A stretch of 64,000 bases of DNA from Actinomycetota bacterium (GTDB lineage Bacteria; Actinomycetota; Actinomycetes; S36-B12). The number at the start of each line of letters is the position of its first letter. Position 1 is the stretch's first letter. The position numbers and the translations under genes were made by a program. Location of the stretch: contig CANFQC010000001.1 of the NCBI GenBank assembly GCA_947449035.1, forward strand, positions 1 through 64,000, read 5' to 3'. Below are positions 17,620-25,451 of the stretch, one piece after another. The notes below the pieces were generated by a model. It ran no database searches and was not told where the DNA came from. It was given only the letters and a program-made list of their open reading frames with translations.

Positions 17620-18882
17620 TTATGCGTCGTACAGGCCTGACTTCCCGATTCGCTCGAGGGCCACCTCGGCGCTCCAGGGGAGCATGGTCGAGCCCAGGCG
17701 GGAATCCCGATACATGCGCTCTAGGGGCAGGTGCTTGAGCATTGACTGACCGCCGCAGACCCGCACGGCAAGAGCCGCCACGGCATTGGCGTGCTCCATG
17801 ACTGTGTAGACGGCAGTCCAGGCAGTCACCATCTGCTCCTCGACGGGGTCAAGGGTGGCCGAGTCGACAACGCTGAACAGCATCGCGCGCGCTTGCTCAT
17901 ACTTGATATTCATCTCGGCCCACCCGTACTGCTTGATGGGGTTATCGCGACGACCGGTGCCCTTGGCGGCGCCAGCAACCTCACCGCGCAAGTAGCTGCG
18001 GGTGAAGTCGAGGATGCCCTTAGTGAGACCGAGGTATGACGGCGCTAGCGACATGAAGAGGTACGGGAAGCGCTTGGCTGCCTGGTCGTACATGCCGCCG
18101 GGCATGATCTCGTCGTCAGCAGGGACGAAGACATCCTTGAGAAGCAGCGTGCGAGAAACCGTGCCACGCATACCCAGGGGATCCCAGTCGTCGACGATCT
18201 CGACACCTTCGCTGTTCGAACGTACGGAGAGCAAACGCAAGAACTCCTCGCCCTCGACCTGACAGGTGACGTTGTAACGGTCGGCGGCACCGGAGAGGGA
18301 AGCGAAGATCTTGCGGCCGGTGACGAGGTAGCCGCCCTCGACCGGGGTTGCCCGAGTCATGATGCCGGCGAGCGCGCCGGGGTTCAGGCCCTCGCTGAAC
18401 GGCTGCGAATGGATTTCGCCGTTCTCGACAACGCCGCGGAACATCTCGGCGCGACGACGCTCGTGGGTCTCGCGCTCCTCCGGGCTCATATCGAGCAGGT
18501 CTGCTACCTGGCCGGCCCACAGCATCGTGGCGTTGTGCATGTTGAAGGTCAGGCCGGTGGAGCCGCAGTGACGGCCGATCTCTTCGGAGACGCGAATGTA
18601 ATCGGCGTAGCTGGCGCCCATGCCGCCGTATTGCTTCGGCACGCAAAGCGCGAGAAAGCCGCGCTCACGAAGGTCGTTGAAGTTTCCCCAGGGGAACTCG
18701 GCCTTCAGGTCGGTCTGAACTGCACGCTCCTCAAACTTCGGACCGAGTTCGCGAATCACCGCGACCATTTCCTCACGAGTCATCGTGGAGTCAGGGGTTC
18801 CCACCGGGCCGGTCTTGCCGCCGGTGGAGCCGGTGGCAACGGAGGAACCTTCATGTGCGGCAACGGCATTCGCAGGAGTCAT
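17620..18882 (-). CDS. Acyl-CoA dehydrogenase-family flavoprotein, possible monooxygenase
   Basis: A 420-residue protein of the acyl-CoA dehydrogenase fold, with an extended Gly/Thr/Ser-rich N-terminus. The middle domain contains QPFSEGLNPG where true dehydrogenases have the T-E-P/G-x-G motif. The C-terminus (VCGGQSMLKHLPLERMYRDSRLG) resembles the acyl-CoA_dh_2 branch that includes DszC and other flavin-dependent mono- or N-oxygenases. No catalytic Glu is evident at the YEG-T position. It could be a two-component monooxygenase or a dehydrogenase with an unusual base. It is divergent from the NicD/NicX-like operon through a shared operator. Confidence 0.75.
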   Translation of the reverse strand: MTPANAVAAHEGSSVATGSTGGKTGPVGTPDSTMTREEMVAVIRELGPKFEERAVQTDLKAEFPWGNFNDLRERGFLALCVPKQYGGMGASYADYIRVSEEIGRHCGSTGLTFNMHNATMLWAGQVADLLDMSPEERETHERRRAEMFRGVVENGEIHSQPFSEGLNPGALAGIMTRATPVEGGYLVTGRKIFASLSGAADRYNVTCQVEGEEFLRLLSVRSNSEGVEIVDDWDPLGMRGTVSRTLLLKDVFVPADDEIMPGGMYDQAAKRFPYLFMSLAPSYLGLTKGILDFTRSYLRGEVAGAAKGTGRRDNPIKQYGWAEMNIKYEQARAMLFSVVDSATLDPVEEQMVTAWTAVYTVMEHANAVAALAVRVCGGQSMLKHLPLERMYRDSRLGSTMLPWSAEVALERIGKSGLYDA

Positions 18883-18889
18883 AGCCCTG

Positions 18890-18952
18890 AGAATAGGGAT
18901 CGAAAATCAAATGTCAACACTGTTGACTAAATTGATAGGCGGCCCTAGTTTG
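18890..18952. promoter_or_regulatory. Divergent promoters overlapping a perfect palindrome
   Basis: GTCAACA-C-TGTTGAC (18913-18927) is a 15-base palindrome with one central base. On the minus strand TTGACA (18917-18912), a 16-base spacer and TATTCT (18895-18890) form a near-consensus promoter 7 bases before the flavoprotein ATG. On the plus strand TTGACT (18924-18929) and TAGTTT (18946-18951) precede the ATG at 18958 by 6 bases. Both -35 boxes lie in the palindrome, so a bound repressor would block both genes. Both transcripts look leaderless. Confidence 0.7.
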
Positions 18953-18957
18953 CGAGG

Positions 18958-19752
18958 ATGCCGATCACGATTACCGATGTCGACGAGGTGCCCAATGCCT
19001 GGCGCGAGGCCGGCGACGGTCCGCGCGTAGCCGTCCTTCTTCATGGGCTCGGCGGCTCCCGCATCGCCTGGGGGCCGAATCTGCCCGTTCTCGCTGAGGC
19101 CGAGCGGGTCGTGGCGTGGGATGCCCCGGGCTATGGGGAATCCGCGCCGGTTGAGATTCACAGCTTTGCGGGCTACGCCGATCGAGCCGCTGGTTTGATC
19201 CGTCGGGTCTCCCCCGCTGCACCCGTTGATCTCGTGGGTTCGTCATTCGGCGGCATGATCGCCCAGTACACGACCCATGCCTACCCCGAGCTCGTGCGGT
19301 CGCTCACCTTGATCTGCACCAGCCCCGCATTCGGGCTCGATGGCACTGACCCCGACGAATGGCGCAATAACCGACTGAAGGGCTTGGAAACATTCGGCAC
19401 GGTGGCAGCGGCGGCTCCAGTGATCCTGACCTCTCTCGCCGGGCCTAATGCGCAGCACGTGGTGCCGGAGGCCTGCGAGGCCATGGCTCGCATCCCGATG
19501 GCGGGCATGCTCACCAGCCTCTCGATCCTGCCCTCGCACGATTCACGGGCGATCCTGCCTGAGATCACCGTGCCCACCCTCGTGCTGATTGGCGAGGATG
19601 ACGACGAAACCCCGCCTTCCTACTCGAAGGCCATTGTGGATCTGATGCCCAATGCCACACTTGTCACGATTCCCGGCGCCGGGCACCTGCTCAACCTCGA
19701 GGCACCTGACGCCGTGAACCGCGCAATCCTTCAGCACTGGGAGAACACATGA
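18958..19752 (+). CDS. Alpha/beta-hydrolase, NicD-like position
   Basis: A 264-residue alpha/beta-hydrolase. The oxyanion strand is VLLHGLGGSRIAW, the nucleophile elbow GSSFGGM (Ser near residue 98), the acid is in GEDDDETPP, and the His in PGAGHLLNLEAP. It overlaps the NicX-like dioxygenase gene by 4 bases. In nicotinate catabolism NicX cleaves 2,5-dihydroxypyridine and NicD, an alpha/beta-hydrolase, removes formate from N-formylmaleamate. The pairing suggests this protein hydrolyses the ring-cleavage product, but the sequence alone does not show specificity. Esterase or C-C hydrolase roles remain possible. Confidence 0.82.
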   Translation: MPITITDVDEVPNAWREAGDGPRVAVLLHGLGGSRIAWGPNLPVLAEAERVVAWDAPGYGESAPVEIHSFAGYADRAAGLIRRVSPAAPVDLVGSSFGGMIAQYTTHAYPELVRSLTLICTSPAFGLDGTDPDEWRNNRLKGLETFGTVAAAAPVILTSLAGPNAQHVVPEACEAMARIPMAGMLTSLSILPSHDSRAILPEITVPTLVLIGEDDDETPPSYSKAIVDLMPNATLVTIPGAGHLLNLEAPDAVNRAILQHWENT

Positions 19753-20810
19753 CCGTCCGACCGCCTGTCGCCGAATGGCGATGGATCGAGTCCTTCGCCG
19801 CGCAGTTCAAGGTCAACGGCGTAACCCCTGGCATGGAGTGCATCGTGCTCTCTGAGTCTGCGAGCCGCCCTGATCTCGTCGAGACCTCACTTCTCGCACT
19901 CGAGTCACTCGGCGCGAAGCCCTTCGAAGTGGTGATGCGCACACCGGCAAACCCGGGTCCTGTCGCGATTCGTTCCACCGGCACCACGCTCGCGCTCAAC
20001 GGTCTCGCCGGCGCAATCGGTTCGCTGTCCTCCGTTCCCTTTGTCGTCGACTGCACGGTCGAGGGCATGTTGCACGCGAAAGAACTCGGCCCGATCCTTT
20101 CCTCCGGCACGAGCATCTTGATGGTGAGCCTTGAGCACCCGGAGGTCTACGAGCGCATGCGTCACGATCCGGTGATGGCTGAGCGCGTCACCGCCGCACA
20201 TGACTTGATGAAGCGATCCAAGACCATGCGCGCCACAAGTGAGTTCGGCACTGATCTCACCGTCGAACTTGCCGGCGCATTCACCGCCGGCTCCACCGGC
20301 GTCATCTCCGGCCCTGGTTCGATCGCACACTGGCCCGGTGGTCTCGTCCTCGCCTTCCCGGCGAAGGGCACTGTGAACGGCACGGTCGTTCTCGCACCTG
20401 GCGATATCAACCTGACCTTCAAGCATTACGTCACTGAGCCAATCACGATGCGCATCGAAAACGACTACGTCGTCGAAATCAAGGGCAATGGCTACCAGGC
20501 TGAGCTCATGCGCTCGTACCTCGAGGCCTTCGACGCCGACGCGTATGCCACCTCGCATGTCGGCTTCGGCATGAATACAAGTGCACGCTGGGATTTCCTC
20601 GAGCTGTACGACCGCTCCGACATTAACGGCACCGAGGCTCGCGCATTCGGCGGAAACTTCCTGTTCAGCACTGGCGCAAACGAGAATGCCGATCGCTTCA
20701 CCGCAGGCCACTTCGACCTGCCCATGCGTAATCACAGCGTGTGGCTTGATGATCATCAGGTTGTCGACAAGGGAACCCTGGTCGGCGTTGCTGCCGGAGA
20801 GGCGAACTGA
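19749..20810 (+). CDS. NicX-like 2,5-dihydroxypyridine 5,6-dioxygenase family protein
   Basis: A 353-residue protein of the M29-peptidase-like fold that resembles Pseudomonas NicX strongly in its C-terminal half. SHVGFGMNTSARW, then DRSD, EARAFGGNFLFSTG and GHFDLPMRN correspond to NicX SHIGWG.., DARAFYGNFLFSTG and CHLDIPLRN. The iron ligands of NicX (His in SHxGxG, His and Asp in HxDxPxR) are therefore present. NicX opens the 2,5-dihydroxypyridine ring to N-formylmaleamate using Fe(II) and O2. The N-terminal half is more divergent, so the substrate may be a related hydroxylated N-heterocycle. It lies between the alpha/beta-hydrolase and GS2 in one operon. Confidence 0.8.
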   Translation: MTVRPPVAEWRWIESFAAQFKVNGVTPGMECIVLSESASRPDLVETSLLALESLGAKPFEVVMRTPANPGPVAIRSTGTTLALNGLAGAIGSLSSVPFVVDCTVEGMLHAKELGPILSSGTSILMVSLEHPEVYERMRHDPVMAERVTAAHDLMKRSKTMRATSEFGTDLTVELAGAFTAGSTGVISGPGSIAHWPGGLVLAFPAKGTVNGTVVLAPGDINLTFKHYVTEPITMRIENDYVVEIKGNGYQAELMRSYLEAFDADAYATSHVGFGMNTSARWDFLELYDRSDINGTEARAFGGNFLFSTGANENADRFTAGHFDLPMRNHSVWLDDHQVVDKGTLVGVAAGEAN

Positions 20811-20811
20811 C

Positions 20812-22083
20812 GTGGCTGACCAGATCGACGTGATCTTCCCCGACCTCCTCGGGCTTACTCACGGCAAGACAGTTCCCACGCACCGTGTCGATCATCCGAC
20901 TCACTACGCCATCACCGTGATGGTGCAAGGTCTCGATCTCGAGTTCCTCGATACGCCGACCTACTCCACCAGTGCCGGCTTCCCTGACATGGAAGCACGT
21001 ATCGACTCCGCAACTTTGCGCCCGTGGATAAACGGTCGCCAGATCGCACTATCGAATCTCTACCGCACCAATGGCGACGAACTTCCGCTCGACGGACGCC
21101 GCCAGCTACGCATGATCTGCGATCAGTGGGCAGAGCGTGGCTATACGCCGATGACGGGCTTCGAGATGGAGTTCTTCCTACTCGAGAGCTTGAAGCCGCT
21201 GGTGAAGATGCCTGTGCCCGATCACCGCGTGTACGGCATCGGTGCCGGCGCTGATCCGAGCGGCACGCTTGAAGCTGTTGTCGAACTGGCCGAGATGGCT
21301 CGCCTGCAGGTCGAGGGCGTCAACGCCGAATTCACGCCCAGCCAGGTCGAAGCTGCCCTGCACTACCAGCCTGCACTCGAGTCAGCCGACTGCGCGCTGC
21401 TCTTCCGCGAGCTCGTGCGTCTTTCTGCGCGTGAGCGTGGAGTCGACGCGACTTTCATGGCCCGCCCGTTCGCCGATGCAGTCGGCAATGGCATGCACGT
21501 GAACATGAGCCTCGCAAACGCCAAGGGCGAGAACATGTTCGCAAGCCTTGATGACCCGCTGGGCATCACCGACCTCGCTCGTCATTTCATCGCCGGCCTG
21601 CTTGCACACCACGAAGCACTCGCGGCGTTCGCAGCACCGACCGTTAACTCGTACAAGCGCCTGACCCCCGGCATGCTCAGTGGCTACTGGGCCAACTGGG
21701 GTCTCGACAATCGCATCGCCACCGTGCGCGTTCCCGGACAGCGCGGTGCAACCACGCGAGTCGAGCACCGCATGGCTGACGGAAGTGCCACACCTCATCT
21801 ACTCAGCGCCGCACTCTTCGCGGCCGGCATGCACGGCGTTGACGAGAAGCTCGAGCTCCCCGCACCGCAGCTAGGTGATGCCGATGAGGCACCGAACACT
21901 GATCGCCATACGCCGCATTCACTTGCGGAGTCGCTCGACGCGCTCGAGGCAGATACCAAGCTGCAGTCGTACCTTGAGAAGGATCTCGTCGAGGTGTACG
22001 TCGGACTCAAGCGCGATGAGTGGAAGCGCTGGGTGTCGGCGGTCACTGATTGGGAGCAGGGCGAATACGCCCGCGTGTACTAA
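20812..22083 (+). CDS. Glutamine-synthetase-like gamma-glutamyl ligase (GS2)
   Basis: A 423-residue GS-fold protein. The GTG at 20812 directly follows the NicX-like stop; a longer in-frame extension to 20581 lies inside that gene and is not protein-like. Active-site segments are GFEMEFFLL (metal Glu pair, about residue 118), NAEFTPSQVE, GNGMHVNMS, NSYKRLTPG, DNRIATVRVPG and TRVEHR. The second His of the canonical GMHxHxS is Asn here, and there is no adenylylation tyrosine, so ordinary ammonia-dependent glutamine synthesis is unlikely. Co-transcription with the ring-cleavage pair suggests ligation of glutamate to an amine produced or used in that pathway. Confidence 0.82.
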   Translation: MADQIDVIFPDLLGLTHGKTVPTHRVDHPTHYAITVMVQGLDLEFLDTPTYSTSAGFPDMEARIDSATLRPWINGRQIALSNLYRTNGDELPLDGRRQLRMICDQWAERGYTPMTGFEMEFFLLESLKPLVKMPVPDHRVYGIGAGADPSGTLEAVVELAEMARLQVEGVNAEFTPSQVEAALHYQPALESADCALLFRELVRLSARERGVDATFMARPFADAVGNGMHVNMSLANAKGENMFASLDDPLGITDLARHFIAGLLAHHEALAAFAAPTVNSYKRLTPGMLSGYWANWGLDNRIATVRVPGQRGATTRVEHRMADGSATPHLLSAALFAAGMHGVDEKLELPAPQLGDADEAPNTDRHTPHSLAESLDALEADTKLQSYLEKDLVEVYVGLKRDEWKRWVSAVTDWEQGEYARVY

Positions 22084-22089
22084 GTCGCG

Positions 22090-22734
22090 CTAGGCAGGCA
22101 TGAGTTGCGCGATGAGCGCACTGAGCCCGGTGGAAAAAACGTCGTCGCTGCTCGGGTATAGATGACCGACGAGTTCGTGAATAGCCGGGTATTCGTCGGC
22201 AGGTAGCGCTCGGTAGTCACGACGCCAGGTGTCATAGGTAGCCTTGCGCTCCTTCGCATTGCGGGAAAGCGGAGCATCGAGTGAAGCCGAGCCGACCGTG
22301 TATTCAATGAGCACGTGATAGGCCCGCGCTGCTGAATCAGGATCCATCCCCGCACGAAGGAACGCATCGAGCATGACCTCGGTGATGCGAAGCTCATTCG
22401 CATTTCGAGTCGGGCCGGCCGAGGTGATGATCAGTGCCACTTGGTTCTTCAGCAGCGCCTTGCGGATGCCGGTGCACATGCGTCGCACGTCGTCAGCCGG
22501 ATCATCAGTGGTGGCGAATCCTTTCGTTGCCGGAGCAAGTGCCCGATCGCCGACGGCCCGCATCAGGTCGTCTTTGTCGGCAAAGTGCCGGTATACGGCA
22601 GTGGCATCGACACCGAGGCGCTCGCCTAGGGCCCGCATACTCACGTCAGGGCTACCCGACTCTGCCGCGAGTTCCAGGGCAGCCGCGCAGATGACCTCAC
22701 GATTGAGGCGCTGGCGGGCGGACTTCTGCGGCAT
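22090..22734 (-). CDS. TetR-family transcriptional regulator
   Basis: A 214-residue protein with an N-terminal TetR helix-turn-helix (LNREVICAAALELAAESG..SMRALGERLGVDATAVYRHFADKDDLMRAV) and a helical ligand domain. It is convergent with GS2 and divergent from the acetoacetate-decarboxylase-like gene. Its ATG is 6 bases after TAGCCT, so the mRNA looks leaderless. Operator site D (22789-22812) lies in the divergent gap. That makes this protein one of two local candidates, with the MarR protein, for the regulator of the palindrome regulon. Confidence 0.88.
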   Translation of the reverse strand: MPQKSARQRLNREVICAAALELAAESGSPDVSMRALGERLGVDATAVYRHFADKDDLMRAVGDRALAPATKGFATTDDPADDVRRMCTGIRKALLKNQVALIITSAGPTRNANELRITEVMLDAFLRAGMDPDSAARAYHVLIEYTVGSASLDAPLSRNAKERKATYDTWRRDYRALPADEYPAIHELVGHLYPSSDDVFSTGLSALIAQLMPA

Positions 22735-22740
22735 CCCCGA

Positions 22741-22746
22741 AGGCTA
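22741..22746 (-). promoter_or_regulatory. Probable -10 box of the tetR gene, leaderless
   Basis: On the minus strand TAGCCT is followed by 6 bases and then the ATG at 22734, with no ribosome site between. Confidence 0.4.
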
Positions 22747-22788
22747 ATGCCGTACGGGCGGAAGTGCCCTATGGGCTAGTCATGAATT

Positions 22789-22812
22789 CGGTTGTTTGGG
22801 CCCAAACGATCC
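22789..22812. promoter_or_regulatory. Candidate operator, site D
   Basis: CGGTTGTT-TGGGCCCA-AACGATCC has the same 8-8-8 architecture as the other sites and a perfectly symmetric centre (GTTTGGGCCCAAAC). It matches 17 of 24 positions of the pattern AGATCGTT-CGGGTCCG-AACGATCT. It covers the expected -35 region of the promoter whose -10 is probably TAGGCT at 22825-22830, a repressor-like position. Confidence 0.6.
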
Positions 22813-22838
22813 CTGCGGAGTTGCTAGGCTCCTGCACT

Positions 22839-23648
22839 ATGGCGAACTCCCAGGGCTTCTTACCCCCCTTCACTCCCGATGGCGGCTCGGCTCTCATCCC
22901 CGAGATGCCCTGGCACTACTCCGGCACCTTGATGACCGTCGAGTACCGCACTGACCCGGCCAACGTGCGCGCAATTCTTCCTCCTGACCTCGACCTGGCA
23001 CCCGAGGATCCCGGAGCCGTCGCGTTCATTTGGGCCGACTGGCAGTCGTGCAGCACTGGTGGCGCTGAGCTGCTTGACCCTTCACGTGCCCAGTACCTCG
23101 AAGCCTTCGTCGTGGTGCGCTGCTCGTACCAGGGCGTCACCTACAGCCGCTGCGTGCTGATCTGGGTCACCACTGATTTCGCCATCGGTCGCGGCTGGTT
23201 CCAGGGTTACCCCAAGAAGCTCGGCAGCGTCTTCGTGACTCGCCCGTACAACCGAGGCAAGGCTGCCCCGCGCATCGCCGAGGGTGGCACCTTCGGTGCG
23301 TCGCTCGCCGCCTACGACCACCGTCTCGCCAGTGCGAAGGTCACCCTGCGCGAGCCAGCCCCCTCGAACGGCTTCGTCAACGGTCACAAGATGCTGCATC
23401 ACCGCGTGATGCCGTCAATGGTGCCCGGTGCCGGTCTTTCGCTAAATCAACTCGCCACGATGGGTGGTGTCGATCTCGATCTCGGCCAGCCGTGGATCGG
23501 CGATGCTGAGCTCACCTTGCATGACTCGCCTTGGGATCAGCCCGCGTCGTTGCTGCCTATTGACGAGATCATTGCGGGTTACTACTGCGAGGTCGGGACG
23601 ACTTTCCACGGCGGCACGCTGCTCGCCGACAACTCCGCTGCGATCTAA
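22839..23648 (+). CDS. Acetoacetate decarboxylase-family protein
   Basis: A 269-residue protein of the acetoacetate decarboxylase (ADC)-like fold. The segment RGWFQGYPKKLGS (about residues 118-130) matches the position of the Schiff-base lysine in ADC (ExxKK-type motif). Family members decarboxylate beta-keto acids or catalyse related aldol/dehydration chemistry through a lysine imine. I start at ATG 22839 because the frame upstream runs through operator site D and the promoter. It probably forms a two-gene operon with the LLM oxidoreductase 12 bases downstream. The substrate is unknown. Confidence 0.78.
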   Translation: MANSQGFLPPFTPDGGSALIPEMPWHYSGTLMTVEYRTDPANVRAILPPDLDLAPEDPGAVAFIWADWQSCSTGGAELLDPSRAQYLEAFVVVRCSYQGVTYSRCVLIWVTTDFAIGRGWFQGYPKKLGSVFVTRPYNRGKAAPRIAEGGTFGASLAAYDHRLASAKVTLREPAPSNGFVNGHKMLHHRVMPSMVPGAGLSLNQLATMGGVDLDLGQPWIGDAELTLHDSPWDQPASLLPIDEIIAGYYCEVGTTFHGGTLLADNSAAI

Positions 23649-23660
23649 CAAGAGCACAGC

Positions 23661-24593
23661 ATGAAGCCAAAGCTCGTCAGCGTTCTCACCGAGAATTGGA
23701 CGATGACCGATCCGCGCGATGTGCGTGGCATCGTGCGCATGGCGCAGGAGGCCGAAGACGCTGGCTTCGACATGATCATGATCAGCGATCACGTGCTGCT
23801 CGGCCCGTCGGCCGGTTCCGAAGGTCGTATGGAGAATCCGCGTGATTACGCGATGCCGGGCAATCAGGATCCCGCGACCGAATGGCCGTCGTCGATCGTG
23901 ATGCTCAGCGCCATCGCGGCTGCCACCTCTCGAATCCGTGTCGGCGGCATTGCACTTATCGCTCCGCTTCGTCATCCACTCGCCCTCGCCAAGGATCTCG
24001 CTACTCTCGACCTTCTCGCCGAGGGTCGGCTCGTCATCCAGCCGACGGTGAGCTGGCATAAGGATGAATACGACGCCCTCGGCGTCCCGTTCACCAAGCG
24101 CGGCAAGATCCTTGACGAGGATCTCGAGATCTGGCGGCGAGTGTGGGCCGAATCCCCCGCCTCGTTCCACGGCGAGTTCTTCGACTTCACCGATGTCTAC
24201 GTCGACCCAAAGCCGCGCACGCCTAAGGGCCCGGCGATGTGGTTCGGTGGCGAGAGCCTGACTGATCCAGTGCTCAATCGCCTGGTGAAGTACGGCAGCG
24301 GTTACCACCCACTTGGCCGACCGAAGGCCGACGATGTTGCCAAACTGCGTGCCGGTCTGGAATCTGCAGGCCGATCGATCGATGAGATCGAGATGGTCGG
24401 CGGCACCCGCGTCGAGTTCCCCGATGCCCATTCGGTTGCACCTCTACCTGAGGCGCTGAAAGGCATTCCGGCCCAGCTCGAGATGGGCTTCAGCACCTTC
24501 TGCATCAAGCCGTCGATCTTCATCGACGAGCGCGACAAGCACGCAGAGTTCTGCCGCGAAGTGGTGCGTCGAGTAGACGCACTCACCTCATAG
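23661..24593 (+). CDS. LLM-class (F420/FMN-dependent) oxidoreductase
   Basis: A 310-residue luciferase-like TIM-barrel protein. The N-terminal EAEDAGFDMIMISDHVLLGP and the middle ATSRIRVGGIALIAPLRHPLALAKDLATLDLLAEGRL are hallmarks of the F420-dependent TIGR03619-type branch. Such enzymes perform hydride transfers with F420 or FMN-dependent monooxygenation. F420 use would fit an actinomycete but is not proved by sequence. It is co-directional with the ADC-like gene and convergent with purU, from which only 9 bases separate it. Confidence 0.87.
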   Translation: MKPKLVSVLTENWTMTDPRDVRGIVRMAQEAEDAGFDMIMISDHVLLGPSAGSEGRMENPRDYAMPGNQDPATEWPSSIVMLSAIAAATSRIRVGGIALIAPLRHPLALAKDLATLDLLAEGRLVIQPTVSWHKDEYDALGVPFTKRGKILDEDLEIWRRVWAESPASFHGEFFDFTDVYVDPKPRTPKGPAMWFGGESLTDPVLNRLVKYGSGYHPLGRPKADDVAKLRAGLESAGRSIDEIEMVGGTRVEFPDAHSVAPLPEALKGIPAQLEMGFSTFCIKPSIFIDERDKHAEFCREVVRRVDALTS

Positions 24594-24602
24594 CCAGATC
24601 AA

Positions 24603-25448
24603 CTACGAGAAGATCACCGTGCGATGGCCGGTGAGCATCACTCGATCAGCGCCATAGAGCTGCACTGCACGTGCAAGCACTAGACGCTCGACATCTCGAC
24701 CGATTTCTGCCAGATGCTCGGGATCTTGCGCATGAGTCACGCGGGCGACGTCTTGCTCGATGATCGGGCCTTCGTCGAGTGCTGCTGACACGAAGTGAGC
24801 GGTGGCACCGATGAGCTTCACTCCGCGCGCATACGCCTGGTGATACGGGCGGGCGCCCTTGAAGCCCGGTAGGAACGAGTGATGGATGTTGATCGCGCGA
24901 CCCTCGAGCTCAGCGCAGAACTCATCAGAGAGCACCTGCATGTAGCGGGCTAGCACGACCGCATCGATCGAGTACTCAACCATGAGCTCGCGCACCTTCT
25001 GCTCCTGCGCCTGCTTGGTCTCCGGCGTAACCGGCAGGTGCACGAATGGAATGCCATGCGCGGCGGCGATCGGTGCGCAATCGGGATGGTTGGAGACGAT
25101 GATCGGGATTTCGACGTGCAGTTCGCCTTGCTGGCGGCGGTAGAGCAGATCGACAAGGCAGTGATCCTGCTTCGAGACCATGATCAGAATGCGGCGCTGG
25201 TCGTGCACGTGACGCAGAGTCAACGTGGGTGAGAGATGAGCGGTTGCTTCATCGATGGCGCGGCGCACCACTACAAGATCATCAGTGGCGGTCTCGAACC
25301 GCGTACGGCTGCAGAACAGATTCTCGCTCGGCTCGGTGAACTGCGCCTGCTCGAGAATGTTCGCGCCGATTGAGAGCAGCGCGCCAGTGATGCCGTGGGT
25401 GATGCCGGGGCCGTCAGGGCACCGCAGGGTGAGGATGAAGTTATGCAC
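24603..25448 (-). CDS. purU: Formyltetrahydrofolate deformylase
   Basis: It hydrolyses 10-formyl-THF to THF and formate. The N-terminal ACT domain (FILTLRCPDGPGITHGITGALL) is followed by a formyltransferase fold with the catalytic Asn/His in INIHHSFLPGF and Asp in LDEGPIIEQD. At 281 residues it is of normal length. It starts 3 bases after the GS3 stop, so the two are one operon. PurU is often linked to demethylation pathways that load one-carbon units on THF, which hints that the amine handled by GS3 may carry a methyl or formyl group; this is inference. Confidence 0.93.
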   Translation of the reverse strand: MHNFILTLRCPDGPGITHGITGALLSIGANILEQAQFTEPSENLFCSRTRFETATDDLVVVRRAIDEATAHLSPTLTLRHVHDQRRILIMVSKQDHCLVDLLYRRQQGELHVEIPIIVSNHPDCAPIAAAHGIPFVHLPVTPETKQAQEQKVRELMVEYSIDAVVLARYMQVLSDEFCAELEGRAINIHHSFLPGFKGARPYHQAYARGVKLIGATAHFVSAALDEGPIIEQDVARVTHAQDPEHLAEIGRDVERLVLARAVQLYGADRVMLTGHRTVIFS

Positions 25449-25451
25449 CCT

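Noticed and set aside
19905-20756. A 283-codon minus-strand open frame
   Set aside because: Antisense to the NicX-like gene; no recognisable domain, and codon composition follows the plus-strand gene.
18958-20810. A complete nicotinate (nic) degradation cluster
   Set aside because: Only NicX-like and NicD-position genes are present. No NicA/B hydroxylase, NicC, NicF amidase or NicE isomerase is seen in the window, so nicotinate itself is not claimed as substrate.
20581-20811. N-terminal extension of GS2
   Set aside because: The extra 77 residues lie inside the NicX-like gene in another frame and show no GS similarity; GTG at 20812 sits right after the upstream stop.
23442-24431. A 329-codon open frame on the minus strand
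   Set aside because: It is the antisense shadow of the LLM oxidoreductase and ADC-like genes, whose motifs are clear on the plus strand; its translation is low-complexity and matches no family.
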